Positions 51,721-60,618 of a stretch of 64,000 nt of DNA are shown here, in pieces (the stretch's first letter is position 1; every line of letters begins with the position of its first letter). A program made the position numbers and the translations under genes. This stretch comes from Nocardia sp. NBC_01329. Its GTDB lineage: Bacteria > Actinomycetota > Actinomycetes > Mycobacteriales > Mycobacteriaceae. Location: positions 4,000,001-4,064,000 of the forward strand of contig NZ_CP108381.1 in NCBI RefSeq assembly GCF_035956715.1, in the 5' to 3' direction. Under the pieces are notes generated by a model that worked only from the letters and a program-made list of their open reading frames with translations, was not told the origin of the DNA and ran no database searches.

Positions 51721-51985
51721 TCATGCGTTCGGCCGATGGTGCCGCAACCGCTCCAAGAGGACAGCGAGCAGGGCGACCCGTTCGGGCATGGCGTTCACGT
51801 CGACATGTTCGGTGCGGGCGTGTGAGTGCCCACCCACCGCGCCGAGCCCGTCCAGCGTGGGCACACCGATCACGGCGGTCAGGTTGCCGTCCGAGGCGCC
51901 ACCGGACCGAACGGCCCGCAGCGGTACCGGACTTCACCGCGCCACCGTCCGCGCTGGGCTCGGACACCAGGACTGCTGGCTCCCG
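51721..51985 (-). pseudogene. Remnant of an M20-family carboxypeptidase
   Basis: The C-terminal part reads RSGGASDGNLTAVIGVPTLDGLGAVGG...EHVDVNAMPERVALLAVLLERL and stops at 51721, the end of a glutamate carboxypeptidase-type M20 enzyme. Upstream, in another frame, VSEPSADGGAVKSGTA resembles the N-terminal ESPSAD segment. The ~250 residues between are gone, so an internal deletion plus frameshift is likely. The remaining sequence in 51591-52226 holds nothing else I can support. Confidence 0.5.
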
Positions 51986-52226
51986 CACCCCGGTCTGCGG
52001 CGCACCACCGGTCTCTGGCGACAATCTCAGCGTCGACGACATCGCCTCGCTGTTCACGGCCACCAGGCCCGCCGACTCCGCGGCTACGTTCGGCAACCGT
52101 GTGGTCCTGCCGCTTCCGGCGATCAGCTCCCACTGATTCGCGGAATCACCCCGCCGAGCTCGGATTGCTCGACGCGCGAGTGCGGGTGCGTGCCGAGCGG
52201 GATTCGCGCCTCTCCCGCCGCGAAGG

Positions 52227-52832
52227 TCAATCGGTAGCGAACGCGATGACGGCGTGGGCGAGGGCGGCGAGCGCACGGGCGATCTGTGGGGACCCGATGC
52301 CCTGCTCGCGCTGATGCCGGTAGACCTCCACCGCCACCGGGGCGAGCAGGATATCGACGAGCGAATCGGGTTGTGTCACCCCGGCTTCCACCAGCAGCGA
52401 CCGGACGTGTGCCGACCAGAACCCATAGGCGCCGGTGGCGAACCGCGCTCCCCCGCTCTCCGCGCCCAGGACGAGATCGGCATGCGCGTCGAGTAGTTCG
52501 ACCATGGCCGTGTAGAAGGCGGCCAGCCGCTCCGCCGGGGGCGCGCCCGGACCCAAGGGCGGCGCCCCGCCGAGCAACTGTCGCTGGAGCGCCCGTTCGT
52601 GGTCGTCCAGCAATGCCACCGCGACGGCGCCGGTATCGGGGTAGCGGCGATACAGCGTGCCGCGGCCCACCCCGGCGGCCTTCGCGATGTCGTCCATGGT
52701 CACCGTACGCGGATCACGGGTGGTGAACAGTTCGGCCGCCGCGGCGAGAATCTTGGCTCGATTCCGTGCCGCGTCTGCCCGTTCGGTGCCACCGGTCGCC
52801 GGCGCCGCGAGCAGGTCCGCGCGAATATCCAT
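52227..52832 (-). CDS. TetR-family repressor of an efflux/flavoprotein operon
   Basis: 201 residues from ATG 52832. HTH: ARNRAKILAAAAELFTTRDPRTVTMDDIAKAAGVGRGTLYRRYPDTGAVAVALL. The large C-terminal domain should bind an inducer. It faces the azoreductase-SMR operon; two copies of its probable operator lie in the 94-nt gap. Confidence 0.92.
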   Translation of the reverse strand: MDIRADLLAAPATGGTERADAARNRAKILAAAAELFTTRDPRTVTMDDIAKAAGVGRGTLYRRYPDTGAVAVALLDDHERALQRQLLGGAPPLGPGAPPAERLAAFYTAMVELLDAHADLVLGAESGGARFATGAYGFWSAHVRSLLVEAGVTQPDSLVDILLAPVAVEVYRHQREQGIGSPQIARALAALAHAVIAFATD

Positions 52833-52849
52833 ACCGACACCCTAACCGC

Positions 52850-52915
52850 AATAAGTGGACACCGCGTCCGTTTAGCCTTACGCTCAAATAAGTGGACACC
52901 GCGTCCACTTATTTG
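52850..52915. promoter_or_regulatory. Two TetR operators in the divergent promoter
   Basis: The right site (52885-52915) has perfect 13-bp arms, CAAATAAGTGGAC and its complement, around an ACCGC centre and ends at the GGAGG ribosome site. The left site (52850-52876) shares AATAAGTGGAC-ACCGC-GTCC but its right arm has decayed. Centres are 37 bp apart. Arrangement fits repression of both directions. Confidence 0.85.
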
Positions 52916-52926
52916 GAGGTTTACTC

Positions 52927-53574
52927 ATGCCGACGTTGTTGCACCTGGATGCGAGCGCACGTACCCATTCGATCAGCAGGGCGGTGAGCGCCGCGTTCGC
53001 CGAGTCCTGGCGCGTCGACCATCCCGGCGCGGGCTATGTGTACCGGGATCTGGCGGCCGATCCGGTGCCGTTCATCGATGCCGGGTGGACCGAGATCTGC
53101 GACGCAGCTCTCGCCGCGGGCACCACCGACCCCGACCACTTCGCCGCGCTGGTGCGCACACCCGCCCAGGCCGCCAGCTGGCGGATCGTCGAACCATTGC
53201 TGACCGAACTGCTCGCCGCCGATATCGTGCTCATCGGCACGCCGATGTACAACTATTCTGTTCCCGCGGCACTCAAGGCGTGGCTCGACCAGGTGACCTT
53301 TCCGCGCATATCGCTGGCACCACGCCGCTTCGTGGTCGCCACCGCCCGCGGGGGCGCCTACTCGCCCGGTACACCCAAGGCCGCCTACGACTATCAGGAG
53401 CGCTATCTCCGCGATTTCTTCGCGGGTCATTTCACCGTGACCGATACGGTTTTCATCAATACCGAGCTGGCCAACTCGCGCCAGGACCCGGCGCTGGCGG
53501 CATTGCGCGGCCGGCACGACGCGTCGTATGCGCTCGCCCTCGACACCGCCCGCGAACTCGGTAAGAGGTACTGA
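52927..53574 (+). CDS. FMN-dependent NADH-azoreductase-like flavoprotein
   Basis: 215 residues from ATG 52927, GGAGG upstream. Flavodoxin-like fold: LLHLDASARTHSISRAVSAAF at the FMN phosphate site, IVLIGTPMYNYSVPAALKAWLDQV and ATARGGAYSPGTP. AzoR-type enzymes reduce quinones and azo or nitro compounds by two electrons. First gene of a TetR-controlled operon with an SMR pump two nt downstream. Confidence 0.88.
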   Translation: MPTLLHLDASARTHSISRAVSAAFAESWRVDHPGAGYVYRDLAADPVPFIDAGWTEICDAALAAGTTDPDHFAALVRTPAQAASWRIVEPLLTELLAADIVLIGTPMYNYSVPAALKAWLDQVTFPRISLAPRRFVVATARGGAYSPGTPKAAYDYQERYLRDFFAGHFTVTDTVFINTELANSRQDPALAALRGRHDASYALALDTARELGKRY

Positions 53575-53575
53575 A

Positions 53576-53896
53576 ATGAGCTGGCTCGTACTGATCCTGG
53601 CCGGCGCGGTCGAGATCGCCTGGTCCCAGAGCATCAAACCGACGCAGAACTTCACCCGGCCCTTGCCCACCCTGCTCTGCTTCGTACTCGCCGCAGTCGC
53701 GGTATACCTGCTTTCGTATGCGATGCAAACCCTGCCCGTCGGCACCGCCTACGCCGTCTTCACCGGTATCGGCGCACTCGGCGCTATCGGCCTCGGCGTG
53801 ATCGTCCACAAAGACCCGCTCACCGCGGGCCGAGTGCTGGCACTGTCGATGATCGTCGGCGGTATCGTGCTCGCCCGGACCACCGACCCGGGTTGA
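53576..53896 (+). CDS. Small multidrug resistance (SMR) transporter
   Basis: 106 residues from ATG 53576, one nt after the flavoprotein stop. Four helices with the essential Glu in helix 1 (LILAGAVEIAWSQSIK) and the LSYAMQTLPVGTAYAVFTGIGALGA helix 3 stretch. The W-S-Q-S variant resembles the SugE/Gdx branch, some of which export guanidinium, others quaternary ammonium. Functions as a dual-topology dimer. Confidence 0.9.
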   Translation: MSWLVLILAGAVEIAWSQSIKPTQNFTRPLPTLLCFVLAAVAVYLLSYAMQTLPVGTAYAVFTGIGALGAIGLGVIVHKDPLTAGRVLALSMIVGGIVLARTTDPG

Positions 53897-54020
53897 CGGG
53901 CCGCAGTCCCGGCTGCTGAATGTCTCTCGGGTCGTTGCAGGTTCCAGTCGATACCGCATCCGCTATCGGCTGGTTGGGAAGTACGCCACTTTTCCCACTT
54001 TTACTCCGCATACTCGGATA

Positions 54021-54026
54021 TATAAT
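54021..54026 (+). promoter_or_regulatory. Consensus TATAAT -10 of the Mop-type regulator gene
   Basis: A perfect TATAAT ends 7 nt before GTG 54034, implying a leaderless mRNA for the molybdate regulator (and probably the whole mod operon). The AT-rich stretch 53983-54026 is unusual for the window. Confidence 0.65.
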
Positions 54027-54033
54027 CCGATCT

Positions 54034-54432
54034 GTGACGTATCTGCGGATCAAGGAAGCCGCCGGGCTGCTCGGTGTCAGTGATGACACCGTGCGGCGCT
54101 GGATAGATCAGGGGCGGCTCCCGTCGATCCAGCTGGAGAACGGGCGCAAAGGTGTGCGCGGCCGGGATCTGGCCGAATTCGCCCGGCAGAACGCCGAGGC
54201 GCCCGAACCCGGGGTGACCGTGGCGGCATCGGCCCGCAACCGGATGCGCGGCATCGTGACGCGGGTGGTCACCGATACGGTGATGGCGCAGGTGGAGATG
54301 CAGGCCGGGCCGTTCCGGCTGGTCTCCCTGCTGAGCCGGGAATCGGTGGACGAACTCGGGATCGAAGTGGGCAGTGTGACGGTCGCGTCGGTCAAATCGA
54401 CGCATGTGGTGGTCGAGATACCGGAGAGCTGA
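54034..54432 (+). CDS. Molybdenum-pterin-binding HTH-TOBE regulator
   Basis: 132 residues from GTG 54034. An excisionase-like HTH (YLRIKEAAGLLGVSDDTVRRWIDQGRLPSIQLENGRKGVRGRDLAEFAR) is joined to one TOBE/Mop domain (SARNRMRGIVTRVVTDTVMAQVEMQAGPFRLVSLLSRESVDELGIEVGSVTVASVKSTHVVVE) that binds molybdate. It precedes modA by 2 nt, so it probably sets expression of its own operon in response to molybdate. Confidence 0.9.
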   Translation: MTYLRIKEAAGLLGVSDDTVRRWIDQGRLPSIQLENGRKGVRGRDLAEFARQNAEAPEPGVTVAASARNRMRGIVTRVVTDTVMAQVEMQAGPFRLVSLLSRESVDELGIEVGSVTVASVKSTHVVVEIPES

Positions 54433-54434
54433 CG

Positions 54435-55235
54435 ATGAGAACAGTGGTAGGACGGATTCTGCGCTGCTCGGTCCCGGCGGCCGTGCTGGTCACCGTGCTG
54501 GCGGGCTGTGCCGGTGAGGATTCCGGCGACGACTCCGGCAACATTTCGGCCGACGGGATCAACGGGACGGTCACCGTTTTCGCCGCGGCCTCGCTGACCG
54601 AAACCTTCACCACGCTCGGCGAGCAGTTCGAGCAGGCTCATCCCGGGGTCGATGTGGTGTTCAGCTTCGGCGGCAGTTCGGCGCTGGCCGAACAGATCGG
54701 GCAGGGTGCACCGGCCGATGTGTTCGCCTCGGCGGCACCGCGCAATATGGAGCAGGTGATGGAGTCGGGTGAGGTCACCGCCGGGCCGGTCACCTTCGTC
54801 CGCAACCGCCTCGAGGTCGCGGTGCCCACCGGCAACCCGGGCAGTATCAGCGGCCTGGCCGATTTCGGCCGCCCCGAACCGCGGATCGCGTTGTGCGCCG
54901 AACAGGTGCCGTGCGGCGCGACGGCCGACGAAGTCTTCGCCGCAGTCGGGGTGACCCCGCAACCCGATACCCGGGAACCCGACGTGAAAGCGGTACTGAC
55001 CAAGGTCACCCTCGGCGAGGTCGACGCCGCGCTGGTGTACCGGACAGATGTCCGGGCCGCGGGCGACAAGGTCACCGGAATCGAGTTCCCCGAATCGGAC
55101 AAGGCCATCAACGACTATCCGATCGCGCCGGTGGCGACAGCGCCCAACCCGGCCGCCGCCACGGCGTTCGTCGACTTCGTGATGTCGCCGCAGGCTCGAT
55201 CGGTGTTCACCATGGCCGGTTTCGACACCCCGTGA
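54435..55235 (+). CDS. modA: Molybdate ABC transporter substrate-binding lipoprotein
   Basis: 266 residues from ATG 54435. Lipobox VLAGC, then GTVTVFAAASLTETFTTLGEQFEQAHPGVDVVFSFGGSSALAEQIGQGAPADVFASA, the anion-binding ModA fold, with DAALVYRTDV later. It captures molybdate outside and hands it to ModB. Stop overlaps the modB GTG by 4 nt. Confidence 0.95.
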   Translation: MRTVVGRILRCSVPAAVLVTVLAGCAGEDSGDDSGNISADGINGTVTVFAAASLTETFTTLGEQFEQAHPGVDVVFSFGGSSALAEQIGQGAPADVFASAAPRNMEQVMESGEVTAGPVTFVRNRLEVAVPTGNPGSISGLADFGRPEPRIALCAEQVPCGATADEVFAAVGVTPQPDTREPDVKAVLTKVTLGEVDAALVYRTDVRAAGDKVTGIEFPESDKAINDYPIAPVATAPNPAAATAFVDFVMSPQARSVFTMAGFDTP

Positions 55236-56071
55236 CCACGGGCTCGGTGCGGCGCCGGACGACGGCACTGCGCCGGCGCCGGGCAGTACGCGGCCGGCGA
55301 CCGCTCGTGCTGGTCGTCCCCGCGTTACTGGGTCTGCTGTTCCTGCTGATCCCCTTGGCCGGGCTCCTGGTCCGGGCGCCCTGGCGGGATCTGCCGGAAC
55401 GATTGTTCAGCGCGGAAGTCGGTCAGGCGCTGCGGCTCTCACTGGTATGCGCGAGTCTCGCCACGGCGCTGTGCCTGGTACTGGGTATTCCACTGGCCTG
55501 GCTGCTCGCCCGCGGCGAACTGCCGGGGCGCGGGCTGGTGCGGGCACTGGTCACCGTGCCGCTGGTACTGCCCCCCGTGGTCGGCGGTGTGGCATTACTG
55601 CTGGTACTGGGCAGGCGTGGCCTGGTGGGGCGCTATCTGTACGACTGGTTCGGTATCGCCTTACCGTTCACTACCGCGGGGGTGGTCGTGGCCGAGGCCT
55701 TCGTGGCGATGCCGTTCCTGGTGATATCGGTGGAGGGCGCGCTGCGCGGTGCCGACCCGCGCTACGAGGAGGCAGCGGCGACCCTCGGGGCGTCGCGCTG
55801 GCTGACGTTCCGGCGGGTGACCCTGCCCTCGATCCTGCCGGGAGTGGTCGCCGGGACGGTGCTCTGCTGGGCGCGGGCGCTCGGCGAATTCGGTGCCACG
55901 ATCACCTTCGCCGGTAACTTTCCGGGCAAGACCACCACCATGCCGCTGGCGGTCTACCTGGCGCTGGAAACCGATCCGGCCGCGGCGATCGTGCTGAGCC
56001 TGGTGCTGTTGCTGGTCTCGGTGGTCGTGCTGGCCGCGCTCCGCGAACGCTGGCTGCGGGGGGTGCTGTGA
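55232..56071 (+). CDS. modB: Molybdate ABC transporter permease
   Basis: 279 residues from GTG 55232. A very Arg-rich N-terminus, then about six helices and the permease EAA loop (EEAAATLGASRWLTFRRVTLPSILPGV). GEFGATITFAGNFPGKTTTMPLAVY is a ModB hallmark. Coupled to modA and modC by overlaps. Confidence 0.95.
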   Translation: MTTGSVRRRTTALRRRRAVRGRRPLVLVVPALLGLLFLLIPLAGLLVRAPWRDLPERLFSAEVGQALRLSLVCASLATALCLVLGIPLAWLLARGELPGRGLVRALVTVPLVLPPVVGGVALLLVLGRRGLVGRYLYDWFGIALPFTTAGVVVAEAFVAMPFLVISVEGALRGADPRYEEAAATLGASRWLTFRRVTLPSILPGVVAGTVLCWARALGEFGATITFAGNFPGKTTTMPLAVYLALETDPAAAIVLSLVLLLVSVVVLAALRERWLRGVL

Positions 56072-57117
56072 CCCTGACCGCCGAACTGCGGTTGACCCGT
56101 GGTGATTTCTCCCTCGACCTGGACCTCGACCTCGCGCCCGGTGAAGTCGTCGCGCTGCTGGGTCCCAACGGCGCCGGTAAGACCACCGCACTGCGCGCCC
56201 TGGCCGGACTCACCCCGCTCACGGCGGGGTCGATCCGACTCGGTGACCGGGTGTGGGATGCGCCGCCACGAGAGTTCGTCCCCCCCGAACGCCGTTCGGC
56301 CGGGGTCGTGTTCCAGGACTATCTGCTCTTCGCCCATCTCGACGCACTCGACAACGTGGCCTTCGGGCTGCGCGCTCGCGGGCTACGCCGGGCCGCCGCT
56401 CGCGAGCGGGCTGCTCGCTGGCTGGAGCGAGTAGGCCTGGCCGACCACACGCATACCCGGCCGCGCGCACTCTCCGGCGGACAGGCTCAGCGGGTCGCAC
56501 TGGCCCGGGCCCTCGCCGTCGAACCGGAACTTCTGCTGCTGGACGAGCCCCTCGCGGCACTGGACGCGGCGACCCGGGTCCGGGTGCGTTCCGAACTCGA
56601 CCGTCATCTCGGCGATTATCCCGGGCATACGCTGCTGGTCACCCACGATCCACTCGATGCCATGGTCCTCGCCGACCGGCTCGTCATCGTGGAGGACGGA
56701 GTGCTGGTCCAGCAGGGTCCGCCCGGTGAGGTCGCACGCCGGCCCCGGTCCGATTACGTCGCGGACCTGGTGGGGCTCAATCTCTTCCGCGGGACCGCGT
56801 CGGGCACGGTGATCCGGCTCGACGGTGGTGGCGAGCTCACCGTCGCCGAACCCGCCACCGGCCCGGTGCATCTCACCTTCGCGCCGTCGGCGGTGGGCCT
56901 GCATCCGGAGTGCCCCACCGGCAGTCCGCGCAACACCTGGCCGGTGACGGTGGCCGGTCTCGAACAGCACGCCCACACCGTGCGGGTCCGGCTCGACGGG
57001 GCGGTCCCGGCGCTGGCGGATATCACTGCGGCCACGGTGGCGGATCTGCGGATCCGGCCCGGCTCGCAGCTGTGGGCGGCGCTCAAGGCCACCGAGATCC
57101 ACTGCTATCCGGCCTGA
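56068..57117 (+). CDS. modC: Molybdate ABC transporter ATPase
   Basis: 349 residues from GTG 56068, overlapping modB. Walker A LLGPNGAGKTTALRAL, Q-loop FQDYLLFAHLDALDNV, signature LSGGQAQRVALARAL, Walker B LLLLDEPLAALDA and His switch VTHDPLDAM. The last ~75 residues are a TOBE domain that senses molybdate in the cytosol. The 3' end overlaps the convergent membrane protein gene by 13 nt. Confidence 0.95.
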   Translation: MTLTAELRLTRGDFSLDLDLDLAPGEVVALLGPNGAGKTTALRALAGLTPLTAGSIRLGDRVWDAPPREFVPPERRSAGVVFQDYLLFAHLDALDNVAFGLRARGLRRAAARERAARWLERVGLADHTHTRPRALSGGQAQRVALARALAVEPELLLLDEPLAALDAATRVRVRSELDRHLGDYPGHTLLVTHDPLDAMVLADRLVIVEDGVLVQQGPPGEVARRPRSDYVADLVGLNLFRGTASGTVIRLDGGGELTVAEPATGPVHLTFAPSAVGLHPECPTGSPRNTWPVTVAGLEQHAHTVRVRLDGAVPALADITAATVADLRIRPGSQLWAALKATEIHCYPA

Positions 57118-57524
57118 TCCGCGACCATCCGGCGCAGGCCCGCGTATTCCAGAGCCGCGAACACCGCGACGACAGCGGCGCCGATGAGGAAGAAGACGAC
57201 GCCGAAGCCGGTGAGATCGAGCAGACCGGCGAACGGTAGCGCCAGCAGGCCCAGAACACAGACCGAGTTGACCGCGACGACTCCCGCCGCGTGCCGGGGC
57301 GAGATAATCGGATAGCCGGCGATGAGCAGCAGAACCAGCGCACCCCCGAGCATGGCGACACCGAATGGGACCGACCACGAGACCGGCATCCCCAGCGGAT
57401 CCCGCAGCGGCACGGCACCGGCGAGCATCAGGATGCCGAAGGCACCCGTGCCCCAGCCGTCGAGGCGCAGAGTACGGCGCAGCAGGTCGTCGGCGGCGGG
57501 CGCGGACAGGGTGACGGTGCTCAT
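57105..57524 (-). CDS. Small membrane protein divergent from an XRE regulator
   Basis: 139 residues from ATG 57524. Four hydrophobic helices (GAFGILMLAGAVPL, PFGVAMLGGALVLLLIAGY, AGVVAVNSVCVLGLLALPFAGLL, GFGVVFFLIGAAVVAVFAAL). No family recognised. The XRE regulator starts 122 nt away on the other strand and probably controls it. Confidence 0.75.
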   Translation of the reverse strand: MSTVTLSAPAADDLLRRTLRLDGWGTGAFGILMLAGAVPLRDPLGMPVSWSVPFGVAMLGGALVLLLIAGYPIISPRHAAGVVAVNSVCVLGLLALPFAGLLDLTGFGVVFFLIGAAVVAVFAALEYAGLRRMVADQAG

Positions 57525-57646
57525 GATGGTCTGCCTCTCGGATCGGCACTGGTGGTTCCGGCACCGACTGTGCCGTCGCTCGGTCAGCGTTTCAATGACC
57601 TCGGAGGTCATGGCGGCCGCGCACCGGCCGCCGATACGCTCACGGT

Positions 57647-58477
57647 ATGGAGCAGCGTGCAGACGGGAACCCGGCGCGGATCGGTGGCCTGCTACGAGAA
57701 TGGCGGCAACGGCGGCGGCTGAGCCAGCTGGATCTGGCGCTGGCCGCGGACACCTCGGCCCGGCATCTGTCGTGCGTGGAGACCGGGCGTTCGGCGCCGA
57801 GCCGGGATATGGTGCTGCGCCTGTCGCGGACGCTGGATGTGCCGCTACGGGAACGCAATACGCTGCTGGTGGCCGCCGGGTACGCGCCCGCCTACCACGA
57901 GAGCAGCCTCGACGACGAGCATCTCGCATCGGCCCGGGCGGCACTGGACCATATGCTCGCCGCGCACGAGCCCTATCCGGCGGTCGCGGTCGACCGGTGG
58001 TGGAATGTGATTTCCGCCAATTCGGCATTGACTGTACTCACCGACGGCGTCCCCGTAGGACTGCTGGCCGACCGGCCCAATGTCTATCGGCTGGTGCTGC
58101 ACCCGGAAGGTCTCGCCGGCCGGCTCGCCAACCCCCGTCAGGTGCGCGAACAACTGCTCGACCGGCTGGCGCGCCAGGCCGGCGCCACCGGTGATCCCCG
58201 ATTGCGCGAGCTCTACGACGAGGTCAGCGGTTATCCGGCCCTCGATACGGAGGCAGAGGAGGCCGGACCCACCGAACCGGGCCCGTTCCAGGTACCGATC
58301 CGGGTACGTACGCCCCATGGCGAACTCTCGCTGTTCGGCACCATGGCCACCTTCGGCGCACCCGCGGATGTGACACTGTCGGAGCTAGCGGTCGAGTTCT
58401 TCTACCCGCTCGACGAGTTCACAGCACGGTTCCTGCGGACCCGGGCCGAGGCCCTCGCCGCGGCCGCCCCCGGCTGA
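57647..58477 (+). CDS. XRE-family regulator with MmyB-like ligand-binding domain
   Basis: 276 residues from ATG 57647; a TACGCT hexamer ends exactly 6 nt upstream. N-terminal HTH (IGGLLREWRQRRRLSQLDLALAADTSARHLSCVETGRSAPSRDMVLRLSRTLDVPL), then the PAS-like MmyB domain (PYPAVAVDRWWNVISANSAL, HPEGLAGRLANP) that binds fatty-acid-like ligands in relatives. It likely represses the divergent membrane protein gene; such pairs are common in actinobacteria. Confidence 0.9.
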   Translation: MEQRADGNPARIGGLLREWRQRRRLSQLDLALAADTSARHLSCVETGRSAPSRDMVLRLSRTLDVPLRERNTLLVAAGYAPAYHESSLDDEHLASARAALDHMLAAHEPYPAVAVDRWWNVISANSALTVLTDGVPVGLLADRPNVYRLVLHPEGLAGRLANPRQVREQLLDRLARQAGATGDPRLRELYDEVSGYPALDTEAEEAGPTEPGPFQVPIRVRTPHGELSLFGTMATFGAPADVTLSELAVEFFYPLDEFTARFLRTRAEALAAAAPG

Positions 58478-58510
58478 CCCGGGACCGTCGGAACCGGCCG
58501 GCGTCCCGGG
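58478..58510. terminator. Possible terminator hairpin
   Basis: CCCGGGAC and GTCCCGGG form a perfect 8-bp stem across a 17-nt GC-rich loop, between the XRE gene stop and the convergent RNase H/phosphatase gene. Confidence 0.5.
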
Positions 58511-58551
58511 CACCGAGGCTGGAGCCGCCCACGTTATCCGGACACTTTCGT

Positions 58552-59718
58552 TCAGAGGTAGCTCGTATCGTTGACCAGCCGGACCGACGACCCACCGTCG
58601 GGGTAGAACTCCGCGAGCGAGAGCGACGCCAGGTCCAGGTGCAAGCGGTAGAGCAGTGACGGCCCGACCCCCAACGCCAGTTGCAGCAGCGTCTTGATCG
58701 GCGTGACATGGCTGACCACAACGATATTCGCGCCCGAATACCGGGTGACCAGATCGCGGCGCACCGCCTCCACCCGTTCCCGGACCTCGTCGAAACTCTC
58801 GCCGCCGGGGGCGGGCAGCGACGGATCCCCCAGCCAGCGAGCGTGCAGGTCCGGGTCACGGTCGGCGGCCTCGCCGAACGTCAGCCCCTCCCACTCGCCG
58901 AAATCGGTTTCGGTGAGCCCCTCGACCACCCGTACCTCGATACCGAGCGCCGCTCCGGCCGCCTCGGCGGTTTCCCGGGCCCGGCCCAGCGGTGAGGTCA
59001 CGATCGCGGAGATATCGCCCTTGGCGGCCAGCATCTTCGCTGCCCCGGCGGCCTGTTCCCGCCCGACGGCGGTCAGCGGCGGATTACCGCGACCGGAATA
59101 GCGACGCTGCACCGATAATTCGGTCTGCCCGTGACGTAAGAGCAGCAACCTGGTGGGGCGGCCGACCGCCCCGGTCCAGCCCGGGCCCGGCCCGGACAGC
59201 CGCGCCGACGCACTGCGTGAATCGGCCGCCGTATCGGCGACCTCGGCGGCGGGGGCGGGCCGGGCCGGGGCCGGGGCCGGTTCGGCCGCGTGGATCTCCT
59301 CGACCAGCTTGCCGTCGTCCATGGCCTCGTTCGCCAGCCGGTCGGCATGGGAGTTCTCCGCGCGCGGTATCCAGCGATAGCTCACCCGGTCGAAATCCGC
59401 GGCCAGCCGCCGCGCCCGGTCGGCGAGCGGGATCAGAGCAGGGTGCTTGATCTTCCAGCGACCCGACATCTGCTCGACGACGAGTTTGGAGTCCATCCGC
59501 ACCGAGACCACTCGCGCACCGAGTTCGGCGGCCGCCTCCAGCCCGGCGATCAGCCCCCGGTATTCCGCGACATTGTTGGTGGTGACGCCGAGGGCCTCCC
59601 GCCGCTCCGCGAGCACTCCCACGCGGTCCGCGTCGAATACCACCGCCCCGTAACCCGCCGGTCCCGGATTACCCCGGGATCCGCCGTCGGCCTCGACAAC
59701 GACCTCGCGCACGCTCAC
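58552..59718 (-). CDS. Bifunctional RNase HI / acid phosphatase (Rv2228c-like)
   Basis: 388 residues from GTG 59718, with GGGAGGAC upstream. Residues 1-135: RNase HI, with acidic residues in VEADGGSRGNPGPAGYG, NNVAEYRGLI, VRMDSKLVVEQM and SHADRLANEAMD; removes RNA from RNA-DNA hybrids. After a Pro/Ala linker, residues ~185-388 are a histidine phosphatase (LLLLRHGQTELSVQRRYSG, ESFDEVRERVEAVRR, VVVSHVTPI), CobC-like in mycobacteria. Part of the conserved run toward CobC. Confidence 0.95.
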   Translation of the reverse strand: MSVREVVVEADGGSRGNPGPAGYGAVVFDADRVGVLAERREALGVTTNNVAEYRGLIAGLEAAAELGARVVSVRMDSKLVVEQMSGRWKIKHPALIPLADRARRLAADFDRVSYRWIPRAENSHADRLANEAMDDGKLVEEIHAAEPAPAPARPAPAAEVADTAADSRSASARLSGPGPGWTGAVGRPTRLLLLRHGQTELSVQRRYSGRGNPPLTAVGREQAAGAAKMLAAKGDISAIVTSPLGRARETAEAAGAALGIEVRVVEGLTETDFGEWEGLTFGEAADRDPDLHARWLGDPSLPAPGGESFDEVRERVEAVRRDLVTRYSGANIVVVSHVTPIKTLLQLALGVGPSLLYRLHLDLASLSLAEFYPDGGSSVRLVNDTSYL

Positions 59719-59765
59719 ATCGTCCTCCCGCTCCCGCTACTCCGAACCCGCTGTCCGGTGCGACC

Positions 59766-60503
59766 TCACAATCCGGATTCCTTGGTCCGCACCAGCACCG
59801 CACCGCATTCCGGACACCGCACCACCAGGTCGGGCGCGGTTTTCGCGATACGTGCGATCTCACCGCGGTCCAGTTCGATCCGGCACGCCCCGCAGCGCCG
59901 GGCCTGCAACAACGCCGCACCGATACCGTGGCCGATGCGCTGCCGGTCGTAGATGCTAAGCAGTTCCTCGGGGAACACGCCGACCAGCTTCGCCCGGTCG
60001 GTTTCGCAGCGCTGCTGGGCCACATCCAGGTCGGCGAGTGCCTCGTCGCGGCGGTCGCGCGCGGTGGTGAGCTCGGCTTCGGTCCGATCGAGGCGGGCAC
60101 CGGCATGTTCGTGATCGGCGGCGGAAGCTTCACGGCGTTCCATCACCTCGAGCAGATCGTCCTCGAGCACCGAGCGGCGCCGTTCCAGACTGGCCAGCTC
60201 GTGCTGCAGTTCCGACAGCTGTTTCGCGCCGACCGAGCCCGCTTCCAGCACGCCGCGGTCGCGATCCTCACGCTTGCGGACCGCTTCGATCTCGCCCTCG
60301 AGTTTGCGGATATCGCGGTCGAGATCGTCGAGCACGATCTCGACGGCCACCGCAGCGTCCTTGTGCGCGTTGCGTTCGGCCTCGAACCGGTCGACCTCCT
60401 GCTGTTCGGGAAGAACGCTGCGCCGGTGCGCGATCCGGGTCAGCTCGGCGTCGACCGCGGCGAGACGCAGCAGTTGGGCCTGAATCGATGGTTCGACATT
60501 CAA
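59766..60503 (-). CDS. Coiled-coil protein with C4 zinc ribbon (Rv2229c-like)
   Basis: 245 residues from TTG 60503, with GGGAG about 10 nt upstream. A long antiparallel coiled coil (about 20-175) is followed by CGACRIELDRGEIARIAKTAPDLVVRCPECGAVLVR, a CxxC...CxxC zinc ribbon. Conserved between Nif3 and RNase H in mycolic actinobacteria. Proposed as a nucleic-acid or tethering factor; unproven. Confidence 0.92.
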   Translation of the reverse strand: MNVEPSIQAQLLRLAAVDAELTRIAHRRSVLPEQQEVDRFEAERNAHKDAAVAVEIVLDDLDRDIRKLEGEIEAVRKREDRDRGVLEAGSVGAKQLSELQHELASLERRRSVLEDDLLEVMERREASAADHEHAGARLDRTEAELTTARDRRDEALADLDVAQQRCETDRAKLVGVFPEELLSIYDRQRIGHGIGAALLQARRCGACRIELDRGEIARIAKTAPDLVVRCPECGAVLVRTKESGL

Positions 60504-60618
60504 CGCGAACGAACTCCCTGCACACTGTGGACGGATAAGAAGGTCCACCGTACTCCGGGGGGTGGGGGCGGCGGCGCCGACCGGTCCGAAGCCACGTGCC
60601 CGGGCGTCCGCGCGGCGG

